Positions 45,698 through 53,558 of a stretch of DNA of 64,000 nt are shown one piece after another. Below the pieces are notes generated by a model that worked only from the letters and a program-made list of their open reading frames with translations, had not been told where the DNA came from and did no database searches. Each line of letters opens with the position of its first letter. Positions within the stretch are counted from its first letter, which is position 1. The stretch comes from Micropruina sonneratiae (GTDB lineage: Bacteria > Actinomycetota > Actinomycetes > Propionibacteriales > Propionibacteriaceae). Both the position numbers and the translations under genes were made by a program. The stretch lies in NCBI RefSeq assembly GCF_025972045.1, contig NZ_JAPDHX010000001.1, positions 147,181 to 211,180 of the forward strand, given 5' to 3'.

Positions 45698-46426
45698 CTA
45701 GCTGGCGGCCCATCGCCACGGCGGCGGTTCGGGGGGGCGGACGCCGGGCGTCCAGGTGCTGACGGTGGCGCCGTGCCGGGTCAGGGCGTCCAGGAACTCC
45801 GCCAGCGACACCGCCCGTTCCGCGCCGTCGCCGACGAGCGCCACCGTTTCGGCGAAGGGACTGACGGCCCCGGCCGCCCCGCCCACCGCCGAGGCGTCGA
45901 AACGGCTTTCGTCGACGGCGAGCTGGTCGATGTCGGCCTCGTCGAACCGCGCGCCGGCGGCGTCCGCCCGGATCAGCGAGGCGACCACCAGGTGGGCGCG
46001 GGTGAAGTCCGCACCGGTCAGATCGGCGCCGTAGAAGTCGGCGTCGGCGCAGTCGGCCCGCCGGAGCACCGCATGCGGGAGCCGGGCTCGGGTCAGGTCG
46101 GCCTTGCGCAGGTCGGCACCGGCCAGCCTGGCGCCCTCCAGGCGCGCTCCGGCCGCGAACGTCCTGACCAGGTCGGCGCCGGTCAGGTCGGCATCGGTGA
46201 GCACCGCCTCGGGCAGCTCGGCCCCGTACAGCACCGCGCCGGCCAGCCGGGCACCGCTCAGGTCGGCCCCGGCGAGGTCGGCGCCCTCGAGGTTCGCCCC
46301 GCTCAGGTCGGCCCCCGGCAGCCTGAGCCCGCGCAGGTCGGCGCCGGGCAGCGCCAGCTGCGCGCCCCGCTCGTGGTCGGCCAGCCATTCGGCGTGCGCC
46401 GCGAGGCGCGCCGTCCAGTCGGTCAT
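45698..46426 (-). CDS. pentapeptide-repeat protein
   Basis: A 242-residue protein. Residues about 25-165 consist of some 25 consecutive A(D/N)LXX repeats (for example GADLRGLRL, GADLSGANL, GADLAGADL), which fold as a right-handed square beta-helix. The last 75 residues are a non-repeat tail ending WTPGVRPPEPPPWRW. Such proteins can mimic DNA and protect gyrase (Qnr, MfpA), or serve as immunity or scaffold proteins. Its start lies 28 bases after a toxin-like nuclease ORF on the same strand, so it could be that protein's immunity partner, which is inference. Confidence 0.88.
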   Translation of the reverse strand: MTDWTARLAAHAEWLADHERGAQLALPGADLRGLRLPGADLSGANLEGADLAGADLSGARLAGAVLYGAELPEAVLTDADLTGADLVRTFAAGARLEGARLAGADLRKADLTRARLPHAVLRRADCADADFYGADLTGADFTRAHLVVASLIRADAAGARFDEADIDQLAVDESRFDASAVGGAAGAVSPFAETVALVGDGAERAVSLAEFLDALTRHGATVSTWTPGVRPPEPPPWRWAAS

Positions 46427-46454
46427 CGCGTCCTCCTGCTCCGGCTCGGTTCGG

Positions 46455-47006
46455 TCACGGCCACCACAGCACCCTTCTGCCCCAGCCGGCCCGTTCGACC
46501 GCGTCGGTGAGCTTCGCGACCTGATCGGCGTTGAGGTGCCGGCTGTCCATCATGACGTCGATCCCGCCGTCGAGCTTGCGGCGCATGTTGGCCATGGCCG
46601 TGTCCAGGTCGAAATTGTTGCTCCGGAACGCCTTCACGTCCCAGCTGCGGCGCGCCCCGTCGACGAACTCCTCGCCCGGATGCGTCGACCGCTGCAGCCC
46701 CCGCACGGCGCCACTCTTCTCCAGTCCGAGGCCGACCTCGGCCTCCTCCCAGGAGCCCTTGGTGACGCGTCCGCCGTGGGCGGCGTCCTTCGCCAGTTCG
46801 CGCAGCCTCGGCAGTTCGGCCTCGGTGAACCGGCCCGATCGGACACTTGCCGCCTCCCAGTCGCTCTGGGTGCCCCTGGAGGTGCCCGAGCCGCGTCCGG
46901 AGCCGCCGGAGGAGCCGCTCGACGAGTCGCCGCCCTGGCTCGCCATCTGCAGCAGACCCTGGGCGATCAGGCTGGTGCCGACGCGACGCCGCGGGTCAGC
47001 AGCCAC
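46455..47006 (-). CDS. CdiA_C-type nuclease domain protein (toxin-like), probably 5'-truncated
   Basis: A 183-codon frame. Residues 20-50 are a glycine- and serine-rich linker (MASQGGDSSSGSSGG). Residues 50-183 resemble the C-terminal tRNase domain of CdiA contact-dependent inhibition proteins: GEEFVDGARRSWDVKAF has a Glu, Asp and Lys as in PD-(D/E)XK nucleases, and DLDTAMANMRRKLDGGIDVMMD leads to the final RVLWWP. The family call is from memory of its pattern. The frame starts with a GTG that has no ribosome-binding site, and an upstream hydrophobic region in other frames suggests that the true N-terminus is membrane-bound and has been cut off by frameshifts. The neighbouring pentapeptide protein could be its immunity protein. 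Confidence 0.55.
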   Translation of the reverse strand: MAADPRRRVGTSLIAQGLLQMASQGGDSSSGSSGGSGRGSGTSRGTQSDWEAASVRSGRFTEAELPRLRELAKDAAHGGRVTKGSWEEAEVGLGLEKSGAVRGLQRSTHPGEEFVDGARRSWDVKAFRSNNFDLDTAMANMRRKLDGGIDVMMDSRHLNADQVAKLTDAVERAGWGRRVLWWP

Positions 47007-47157
47007 TGGAGGCAGACGGTGACCGGCGCACAGACCAGGAAGCCGACCCCGACGGCCTGCAGCAGGGTGCCGATCCGCAGCGTCCGCGAACCCGACCCGA
47101 GGATGGTCAGCGCTGAGCGACCGAGACGACGGCCGCGAACACCATCAGAACGATCAC
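46967..47157 (-). pseudogene. frameshifted membrane N-terminus of the nuclease gene
   Basis: GTG at 47157 has GGAGG five bases upstream and encodes VIVLMVFAAVVSVA, then meets a stop (TGA at about 47107). In another frame the hydrophobic sequence resumes as ALTILGSGSRTLRIGT, then LLQAVGVGFLVCAPV and TVCLQWLLTR, ending at 46967. A third frame then gives the nuclease ORF. Read with two one-base corrections, this gives a protein with two or three membrane helices, a Gly/Ser linker and a nuclease domain. Confidence 0.55.
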
Positions 47158-47207
47158 TCGCACCTCCCGGACTCGCCGGTCACGGTACGCGAGGGAGGGT
47201 TCGGGCC

Positions 47208-48089
47208 TCAGTCGTCCGGCTCGAGGCGGGCGGTGAGCGTGTCCCGCAGTTCCTCGGCGGCCGCGGTCAGCGAATGGCCGAGCCCGGGCGCCAGGTCGGC
47301 GACGTCGGCCTGGCGTCCGCCGCCGGCCAGCAGCAACGGTGGGGTCTGCAGGGCGTCCGTCCGGCTCAGGCGGCCCAGCGCGCTCAGCGCGGCCCGCGCG
47401 CCGGCGACATCGTCCTGCGTGGGAACGGCGATCACCACGGCCGCCGGCGGATGCGCCGGGACGGCGCCGACCCAGGCGTCCTCGGGCAGATCCGGGCCGA
47501 GATAGACCACCTGCAGGCCTGCCAGCCGGGCCAGCACGTTGAACGCCGCGAGGCCGACCTCGTGGTGGCAGCCGCTGGGCAGACCGGTCAGCACCAGCGG
47601 GCCGTCGGCCGGGTTGGGGGTGTTCTCGAAGGCGACGTGCAGCCGGCGCAGCACCGTGGAGGCCACGGCGTGCTCCTGCCAGACCGTCACCCGGCCCTGC
47701 GCCCAGGCATTGCCCAACTCGGTCAGCATCGGCATCAGCCAGCCCTCGATGACCTCGGGCAACGGTTGCGCCCGGAAGCGGGCGGCGACCAGGGCCTGCC
47801 GGCGGACGGGGGACAGCCCGGCGCCCACGGCGGCCACGAACTCCTGCGGGCTGGGCAGGTCGGCGGCGTGCCCGGCGCCGTCCAGCGCGACCGCTGCGGC
47901 GTTGCGCGGTGCCCAGCCGGCTTGCACCAGTTGTCGCATGAACCGGAAGCGCGCCACCGCGGCCTCGTCGTACAACCGGTAGCCCGAGGCCGATCGGGTG
48001 GCCGCCGGAAGTTCGTAGCGGCGCTCCCAGGCCCGCAGGGTCGCGGTGGGCACGCCGCTCAACTGCGCCACCTGCTTGATCGTGTACAC
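47208..48089 (-). CDS. CarH/LitR-type MerR regulator with B12-binding domain
   Basis: A 293-residue regulator. Residues 1-70 are a MerR winged helix (VYTIKQVAQLSGVPTATLRA then WERRYELP). Residues about 85-175 form the helical cobalamin-cap domain with the Wx9EH signature of CarH (W...WQEH in NAWAQGRVTVWQEH). The Rossmann-like B12 domain has the xHxxG lower-ligand motif GCHHEVG, although the Glu/Asp two residues before the histidine is Cys here, and the final LLLAGGG. CarH proteins bind DNA as tetramers in the dark with adenosylcobalamin and release it in light, so carotenoid genes are induced by light. The GTG start follows AGAAGGG by nine bases. It is divergent from idi-crtE. Confidence 0.87.
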   Translation of the reverse strand: MYTIKQVAQLSGVPTATLRAWERRYELPAATRSASGYRLYDEAAVARFRFMRQLVQAGWAPRNAAAVALDGAGHAADLPSPQEFVAAVGAGLSPVRRQALVAARFRAQPLPEVIEGWLMPMLTELGNAWAQGRVTVWQEHAVASTVLRRLHVAFENTPNPADGPLVLTGLPSGCHHEVGLAAFNVLARLAGLQVVYLGPDLPEDAWVGAVPAHPPAAVVIAVPTQDDVAGARAALSALGRLSRTDALQTPPLLLAGGGRQADVADLAPGLGHSLTAAAEELRDTLTARLEPDD

Positions 48090-48137
48090 CGCACAAACCC
48101 TTCTGGGATCTTCTGCGCATGGTACCGAAGGGCTAAC

Positions 48138-48159
48138 CTTATACAAAGCTTGTACAGTC
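48138..48159. promoter_or_regulatory. CarH-type operator in front of idi-crtE
   Basis: Two adjacent 11-base units: cTTATACAaag (48138-48148) and cTTGTACAgtc (48149-48159). Both fit the TnTACA core of known CarH sites, repeated at one helical turn. The region is also an inverted repeat (TACAA and TTGTA around AGC). It lies between the divergent regulator and idi-crtE genes and would overlap either promoter. Confidence 0.65.
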
Positions 48160-48199
48160 TGGTTTTCACACGCCGCAGTCGGCCGAGGAGGGATCGTCC

Positions 48200-49828
48200 G
48201 TGCTGGACCGCCTGTCGTTTGTCGAGGACGCCGTCGTGCTGCTCAGCGACCAGGGACGCCCGATCGGCACCGCCCCCCGGCTGGCGGTGCACACCACCCA
48301 CACCCCCCTGCACCTGGCCTTCTCGTGCTACCTGTTCGACGCCGACGGACGCCTGCTGCTGACCCGGCGCTCGTTGGCCAAGAGGACCTGGCCGGGGGTG
48401 TGGACGAACTCGTGCTGTGGCCATCCACTGCCCGGTGAGGACGCCCCGTCCGCCGTCCGGCGTCGCGTCGCCGAAGAGCTCGGCGTCGACATCGAGGAGT
48501 TGTCGCTGGTGCTGCCCGACTTCCGCTACCGGGCGGTCGACGCCGGCGGCGTGGTCGAGAACGAGCTGTGCCCGGTCTGGGTCGGCCGGGTGAACGGCGC
48601 CCGGCTGCAGCCGGACGCCGACGAGGTCGCCGAGCACGCCTGGGTCGACTGGCCGGACTTCGTCGCCGCCGCCCGCGCGACGCCGCAGGCGTTCAGCCCC
48701 TGGTCGGTGCTGCAGGCGGCCGAGCTGGCCGAACGGCTCGACGACGCCGGACGCCCGGCCGAGGCCTGGGCCGACGATGGGGCCGGCGTCCCTCTCGAGA
48801 GCGAAACGGTGGCCGCGGTCCAGGCGTCCGTCGCCGACGAGCTGGACGGGCTGACCGATGCGTGGCAGTCCTGGGTGCCCGACGTCGAGGTGTTGCCGGT
48901 CGACCTGCCGCAGTGGCTCGCCGGCCTGTCGACGCTGGGCGGCAAGCGGTTCCGGCCCCGGCTGGGGCACTGGGGCTATGTGTCGGTGGGCGGACGCCGC
49001 GGCGTGCGGCACGACACCCTGGTCACCGCCGCTGCGGCCCTTGAACTGCTGCACCTGTTCGCCCTGGTGCACGACGACGTGATGGACGAGTCCGGCTCTC
49101 GGCGGGGTGCCCCGGCCGCGCACGTCCAGGCGGCGACCTGGCACCGCGAGCAGGGCGCGGCGGGGCGACCGGAGGTGTTCGGCCGCAACCTGGCCATCCT
49201 GCTCGGAGATCTGGCGCACGCCCGGGCCGACCGACTCGCGGACACGCTGCCCGCCGCCCTGCGCTCGACCTGGCACGAACTCTGCCTGGAACTGATCGCC
49301 GGTCAGCGCGCCGACCTCACCGGTGCGGCCGCAGGCCGCCGCGACCGGGAGCATGCCGAGCGGATCGCCCAACTCAAGTCCGGCTCGTACTCGGTCACCC
49401 GCCCCCTGCAGTTGGGCGCGCTGGCCGGCGGGGCGTCCGCCGGCCAGCGAGCCGTGCTGGACCGGTACGGACGGCACGTGGGCAGGGCGTTCGCCCTGCG
49501 CGACGACCTGCTGGGGCTGTGGGGCGACCCTTCGGTCACCGGCAAGCCCGCCGGCGACGACCTGGCCGACGGCAAGGCGACGGTGATCCTCGCGCTGGCG
49601 GGCGAGACCCTGACCGGCGCGGACGTCGCCCTGCTGGCCGAGCCGGTGATGGACGTGCCCGCCGTGCTCGCCGCATTCGAGCGAGCCGGGATCCCGCAAC
49701 GCGTCGAGGAGTTGATCGCCACCGAGGTGCGGGCCGCCCGGGACGTCCTGACCGACGCCCCGCTCACCCGGGCCGGCGTGGCGGGTCTGCACGAGATGGC
49801 CGCCGCGATCGCCTGGCGCCGGGCATGA
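48200..49828 (+). CDS. idi-crtE: fused isopentenyl-diphosphate isomerase and geranylgeranyl diphosphate synthase
   Basis: A 542-residue natural fusion. Residues 1-180 are a type I IPP isomerase: Nudix-like fold with TNSCCGHP (catalytic Cys) and VVENELCPVW (catalytic Glu). Residues 200-542 are a trans-prenyltransferase with the first aspartate-rich motif HDDVMDESGSRRG (about residue 291), GGKRFRPRL, and the second motif RDDLLGLWGD followed by GKPAGDDLADGK. One polypeptide would isomerise IPP to DMAPP and condense them to GGPP for carotenoids. The GTG start follows GAGGAGGG. It heads idi-crtE, crtI, crtB with ATGA overlaps, next to a CarH-type operator. Confidence 0.92.
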   Translation: MLDRLSFVEDAVVLLSDQGRPIGTAPRLAVHTTHTPLHLAFSCYLFDADGRLLLTRRSLAKRTWPGVWTNSCCGHPLPGEDAPSAVRRRVAEELGVDIEELSLVLPDFRYRAVDAGGVVENELCPVWVGRVNGARLQPDADEVAEHAWVDWPDFVAAARATPQAFSPWSVLQAAELAERLDDAGRPAEAWADDGAGVPLESETVAAVQASVADELDGLTDAWQSWVPDVEVLPVDLPQWLAGLSTLGGKRFRPRLGHWGYVSVGGRRGVRHDTLVTAAAALELLHLFALVHDDVMDESGSRRGAPAAHVQAATWHREQGAAGRPEVFGRNLAILLGDLAHARADRLADTLPAALRSTWHELCLELIAGQRADLTGAAAGRRDREHAERIAQLKSGSYSVTRPLQLGALAGGASAGQRAVLDRYGRHVGRAFALRDDLLGLWGDPSVTGKPAGDDLADGKATVILALAGETLTGADVALLAEPVMDVPAVLAAFERAGIPQRVEELIATEVRAARDVLTDAPLTRAGVAGLHEMAAAIAWRRA

Positions 49829-51315
49829 GCCACGTGGTGGTGGTCGGGGCCGGGCTGTCCGGCCTGGCGGCGGCCTGTCACCTGCTGGGCCGCGGCCACC
49901 GGGTGACCGTGCTCGAGGCGTCCGACCGGCCGGGTGGACGGGCCGGCGCGCTGCAGGCCGACGGTTTCACCTTCGACACCGGCCCGGTGGTGCTCACCAT
50001 GCGCGGGCTGCTGGCGCGCGTCTTCGCCGCCGCCGGCACCCGGCTGGAGGACCACCTGCGACTGATCCGGATCGACCCCGCCTACCGGGCGGTGTTCGAC
50101 GACGGCTCGGTGCTGCACGTGCGGCACGGACACGAGGCGATGCGGGACGAGATCGCGACCCACTGCGGGGGCAGGGACGCCGCCGCCTTCGACGGCTTCG
50201 TGACCTGGCTGAAGGCGCTGCACGACGTCGAGGTGCCGCACTTCATCGACCGCAACTTCGACTCTCCGCTACAACTGGCGGCCAACCCGATGGCGGCGCT
50301 GAAACTGGCGGCGCTGGGCGGGTTCGGACGCCTCGGGCGGGCCATCGAGCGACGCTTCGACGATCCTCGGCTGCACCGGCTTTTCTCGTTCCAGGCGATG
50401 TACGCCGGGCTGGCGCCCTCGCAGGCCCTGGCGCTCTACGCGGTGATCACCTACATGGATTCGATCGAGGGCGTCTGGTTCCCGGTCGGCGGCATGCGGG
50501 CGATCGGGCCGGCGCTGGCGCAGGCGGTGACGGCGGCCGGCGGCGAGGTGTGCTGCTCGACCCCGGTGCAGCGGGTGCTGAGACGCGACGACGGGGCGGT
50601 CACCGGCGTCCGGCTGTCCGACGGTTCGACGATCACGGCGGACGCCGTCGTGCTCACCCCCGACCTGCCGTACGCCTACGACACGCTGCTCGACCTCGAA
50701 CCACCGGGGGTGCTGGGTGCGAAGTGGCCCGGACGGCGTCCGCGCTGGTCGCCCTCGTGCGTGGTGTGGCACGCCGGGGTCGAGGGGACGCCCGAGCCCG
50801 ACGCCGCGCACCACACCATCCACTTCGGGCGGGACTGGGACGGGGCCTTCGACGACCTGCTGAAGCGCGGTGTGTTGATGCGCGACCCGAGCCGGTTCGT
50901 GTGCCGGCCCAGTGTGGACGACCCGGACGCCGCCCCCGAGGGCCGCCAGACTCTCTACGTGCTCGAGCCCACCCCCAACCTGGCCGACGGTGACCTGGAC
51001 TGGACCGCGTCCGGGCGGTCCGCGATGCGCGAGCGGCTGCACGGCTTCGTCGCCGGGGCCGGCTATCCGGCCGACGTGGTGACCGAGGCGCTGGTGACGC
51101 CGCTGGACTGGCAGCAGCAGGGCATGGCGGCCGGGACGCCGTTCGCTCTCGCCCACACCTTCGGCCAGACCGGCCCGTTCCGGCCGGCCAACGTCCGCGC
51201 CGATGCCCCGGGGCTGGTGTTTGCCGGGTCGGGGACGACCCCCGGCGTGGGCATCCCGATGGTGCTGATCTCGGGCCGGCTCGCCGCCGACCGGGTCGAC
51301 GAGATGCTGCGATGA
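49825..51315 (+). CDS. crtI: phytoene desaturase
   Basis: A 496-residue flavoprotein of the CrtI family. It has the N-terminal FAD fold VVVVGAGLSGLAAACHLL, the family motif SDRPGGRAGALQADGF, and the C-terminal FAGSGTTPGVGIPMVLISG that forms the FAD-site signature. CrtI desaturates phytoene stepwise to lycopene. Starts with ATGA overlap on idi-crtE and overlaps crtB in the same way, so the three are translated together. Confidence 0.94.
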   Translation: MSHVVVVGAGLSGLAAACHLLGRGHRVTVLEASDRPGGRAGALQADGFTFDTGPVVLTMRGLLARVFAAAGTRLEDHLRLIRIDPAYRAVFDDGSVLHVRHGHEAMRDEIATHCGGRDAAAFDGFVTWLKALHDVEVPHFIDRNFDSPLQLAANPMAALKLAALGGFGRLGRAIERRFDDPRLHRLFSFQAMYAGLAPSQALALYAVITYMDSIEGVWFPVGGMRAIGPALAQAVTAAGGEVCCSTPVQRVLRRDDGAVTGVRLSDGSTITADAVVLTPDLPYAYDTLLDLEPPGVLGAKWPGRRPRWSPSCVVWHAGVEGTPEPDAAHHTIHFGRDWDGAFDDLLKRGVLMRDPSRFVCRPSVDDPDAAPEGRQTLYVLEPTPNLADGDLDWTASGRSAMRERLHGFVAGAGYPADVVTEALVTPLDWQQQGMAAGTPFALAHTFGQTGPFRPANVRADAPGLVFAGSGTTPGVGIPMVLISGRLAADRVDEMLR

Positions 51316-52205
51316 CCCCGGGTGGTGGGCCGCCCGCCGACACGAAGGCCCTGGTGGCGAGGGGGTTGCGGCGAAGCCGGGCGATCACCCGCCGGCACGG
51401 CACCACCTACTGGTGGGGGACGCTGCTGCTGTCCCGCACGCAGGCGCACGACGTGGCCGCCGTGTACGCGATCTGCCGCCTCGCCGACGACCTCGTCGAC
51501 GAACAAGCCGACCCGGTGCGCGCCGAGGCCGACCTGGAGCAGTTCCGGGACCGCTTCTACGCGGCCTGGGACGGCGCCGGCTCCACCCAGAACGAGTCCG
51601 ACGCCGAGATCCTGGCCGCCGGCGCCGAGGTGGTCCGGCGGCGGGGGATCTCCCGGGAGTGCTTCGACCGCTTCTTCGACGCGATGGCGCTCGACCTGAC
51701 CCGGACGTCGTGGGCGTCCTGGCCGGACCTGCGTGACGGCTACATGGAGGGCTCCGCGGCCGTCATCGGCGAAATGATGCTGCCGGTCCTGGAACCGCTG
51801 ACCCCGGCGGCGATGGAACCGGCCCGCCAGCTCGGGCTCGCCTTCCAGCTCACCAACTTCATCCGCGACGTAGGCGAGGATCTCGACCGCGGCCGGGTGT
51901 ACCTGCCGGCCGACGAACTGGCGGCGTCCGGGGCGGACCCGTGGCTGCGCCGGGTCACCCCGCAGTGGCGCGACTTCCTGGCCGGCCAGATCGCCCGCAA
52001 CCGCGAGCTCTACGCGGCGGCCCGGCCCGGCATCTCGATGCTGCCCACCCGCTCGTCCCGGTGCGTCGCCGCAGCGCACGCCCTGTACGCGCAGATCCTC
52101 GACCGGATCGAGGCGTCCGGGTATGACGTGTTCAGTGGCCGCGTCCGGGTGCCGGGGTGGACGAAGGCGCGCACCGTCGCGGCGCTGCTGACCGCGGCAC
52201 GATAA
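51312..52205 (+). CDS. crtB: phytoene synthase
   Basis: A 297-residue squalene/phytoene synthase. The two aspartate-rich motifs are RLADDLVDEQAD (about residue 57) and FIRDVGEDLDRGRVYLP (about residue 180). It condenses two GGPP to phytoene. Coupled by ATGA to crtI. The stop TAA lies within the -10 box of the following dcd gene, where this transcription unit probably ends. Confidence 0.94.
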   Translation: MTPGGGPPADTKALVARGLRRSRAITRRHGTTYWWGTLLLSRTQAHDVAAVYAICRLADDLVDEQADPVRAEADLEQFRDRFYAAWDGAGSTQNESDAEILAAGAEVVRRRGISRECFDRFFDAMALDLTRTSWASWPDLRDGYMEGSAAVIGEMMLPVLEPLTPAAMEPARQLGLAFQLTNFIRDVGEDLDRGRVYLPADELAASGADPWLRRVTPQWRDFLAGQIARNRELYAAARPGISMLPTRSSRCVAAAHALYAQILDRIEASGYDVFSGRVRVPGWTKARTVAALLTAAR

Positions 52206-52208
52206 TCT
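52203..52208 (+). promoter_or_regulatory. -10 box of dcd
   Basis: TAATCT six bases before the GTG start of dcd (or GATAAT two bases further up). It overlaps the crtB stop codon, so dcd need not be in the crt transcript. Confidence 0.5.
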
Positions 52209-52214
52209 CGGCGC

Positions 52215-52790
52215 GTGCTGCTTTCCGATCGCGACATCCGCGCCCAGATCGACGCGGGGCGGGTGCAGTTCGACCCGTGGGATCCTGCGATGCTGCAGCC
52301 CAGCAGCGTCGACGTCCGGCTGGACCGGTTCTTCCGGCTGTTCGACAACCACAAGTACCCGGTGATCGACCCGGCGCAGGACCAGCCGGAGCTCACCCGG
52401 CTGGTCGAGGTCGACCCGGCGGAGGGTTTCGTCCTGCACCCGGGCGAGTTCGTGCTCGGCAGCACCTGGGAGACCGTCACCCTGCCCGACGACCTGGCCG
52501 CTCGGGTCGAGGGCAAGTCGAGCCTGGGACGCCTCGGGCTGCTCACCCACGCCACCGCCGGCTTCGTCGACCCCGGCTTCAGCGGGCACGTGACACTGGA
52601 GCTGTCCAACGTGGCGACGTTGCCGATCATGCTCTGGCCGGGCATGAAGATCGGCCAGCTGGCGTTCTTCCAGCTCACCTCGCCGTCGGAGAATCCGTAC
52701 GGCTCGGCCGTCTACGGCTCGCACTACCAGGGCCAGCGCGGACCGACCGCCTCGCGCAGCTTCCAGAACTTCAGCCGCGCCGACGTCTGA
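52215..52790 (+). CDS. dcd: dCTP deaminase
   Basis: A 191-residue nucleotide deaminase of the trimeric dUTPase fold. [15 protein letters not shown] and the following [18 protein letters not shown] are the active-site signature. It converts dCTP to dUTP, and actinobacterial members are often bifunctional, giving dUMP. It stands between the two carotenoid arms with its own leaderless promoter and is unlikely to be functionally related to them. Confidence 0.95.
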   Translation: MLLSDRDIRAQIDAGRVQFDPWDPAMLQPSSVDVRLDRFFRLFDNHKYPVIDPAQDQPELTRLVEVDPAEGFVLHPGEFVLGSTWETVTLPDDLAARVEGKSSLGRLGLLTHATAGFVDPGFSGHVTLELSNVATLPIMLWPGMKIGQLAFFQLTSPSENPYGSAVYGSHYQGQRGPTASRSFQNFSRADV

Positions 52791-52904
52791 GGGCCCACTG
52801 CACCACCGTTTCAGGGTGTGCCACCCGGGAGCCCGAACCCCCGGCGGACTTGTCGTGGCACCGGAGCAGCGGATCCGCTCAGCCGGGGTCCTGCGGAATC
52901 GAGG

Positions 52905-53527
52905 GGGCGGACGCTGAACGCCCTGTTCGACGATCTGGAGCGGCTGCCACGGGTCGAGATCGTGCAGTTGGCGGGGCGGTTCGGTGGCGACCTCAACAAC
53001 TCCCAGGGCGAGTTGACCCGGCGCACGGTGGCGCTGGCCGGCGGGGCGGCGCGCGCCATTCCGGCGCCGTTCTTCATCGACGACGCACGCGCCGCGAACG
53101 CGTTGCGCCGGCGGCCCGAGGTGGCATCGGTGGTGGCCGAGTTCGACCGGATCGGCACCGCGGTGGTCGGCATCGGGGCCGTCCACCCCAGGCCGGTCTC
53201 CATCGCCTACTCGGACATGCCGGCCAGGTTCACCGAGCGAGTGCTGCAGTCCGGCGCGGTGGGCGAGGGGCAGGGCACCTGTTCGCCGATGACGGGCACA
53301 GCGTCGACGCCGTCCTGTGGCGGCACACCCTGACGGTCACCCCCGAGCAGTTGCGCCGGGTCGACCGGGTGGTCGCCGCCGCCGCACACCCGCTCAAGGC
53401 ACGGGCGGTGCGCTCGGTGATCTGTTCGGGCATCCTCACCGACGTGGTGGTCGGCATCGAGTTGGCCCACGCCCTGCTGGCCATGCCCCGGGTGGCCCGC
53501 GACGAGATGTACGCCGCGCGCGCCTGA
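52905..53527 (+). pseudogene. remnant of a SorC/DeoR-type sugar-binding regulator
   Basis: The sugar-binding domain of the SorC family is recognisable in two frames. The first (TLNALFDDLERLPRVEIVQL, then AVVGIGAVHP and QSGAVGE) runs to about 53268. The second (GHLFADDGHSVDAVLWRH through SVICSGILTDVVVGI) continues to 53527. A one-base change at the GGGCAGGGC stretch near 53268-53277 separates them. The N-terminal helix-turn-helix domain is missing and no start codon is present. No sugar operon lies nearby, so this is a decayed gene. Confidence 0.78.
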
Positions 53528-53558
53528 GCGGGCATCCACCGCACGGGCGGGGTCGGGA

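Noticed and set aside
45698-46426. periodic GGTCGGC/GGTCAGG-like repeats
   Set aside because: Explained by the pentapeptide repeats of the encoded protein, not a DNA element.
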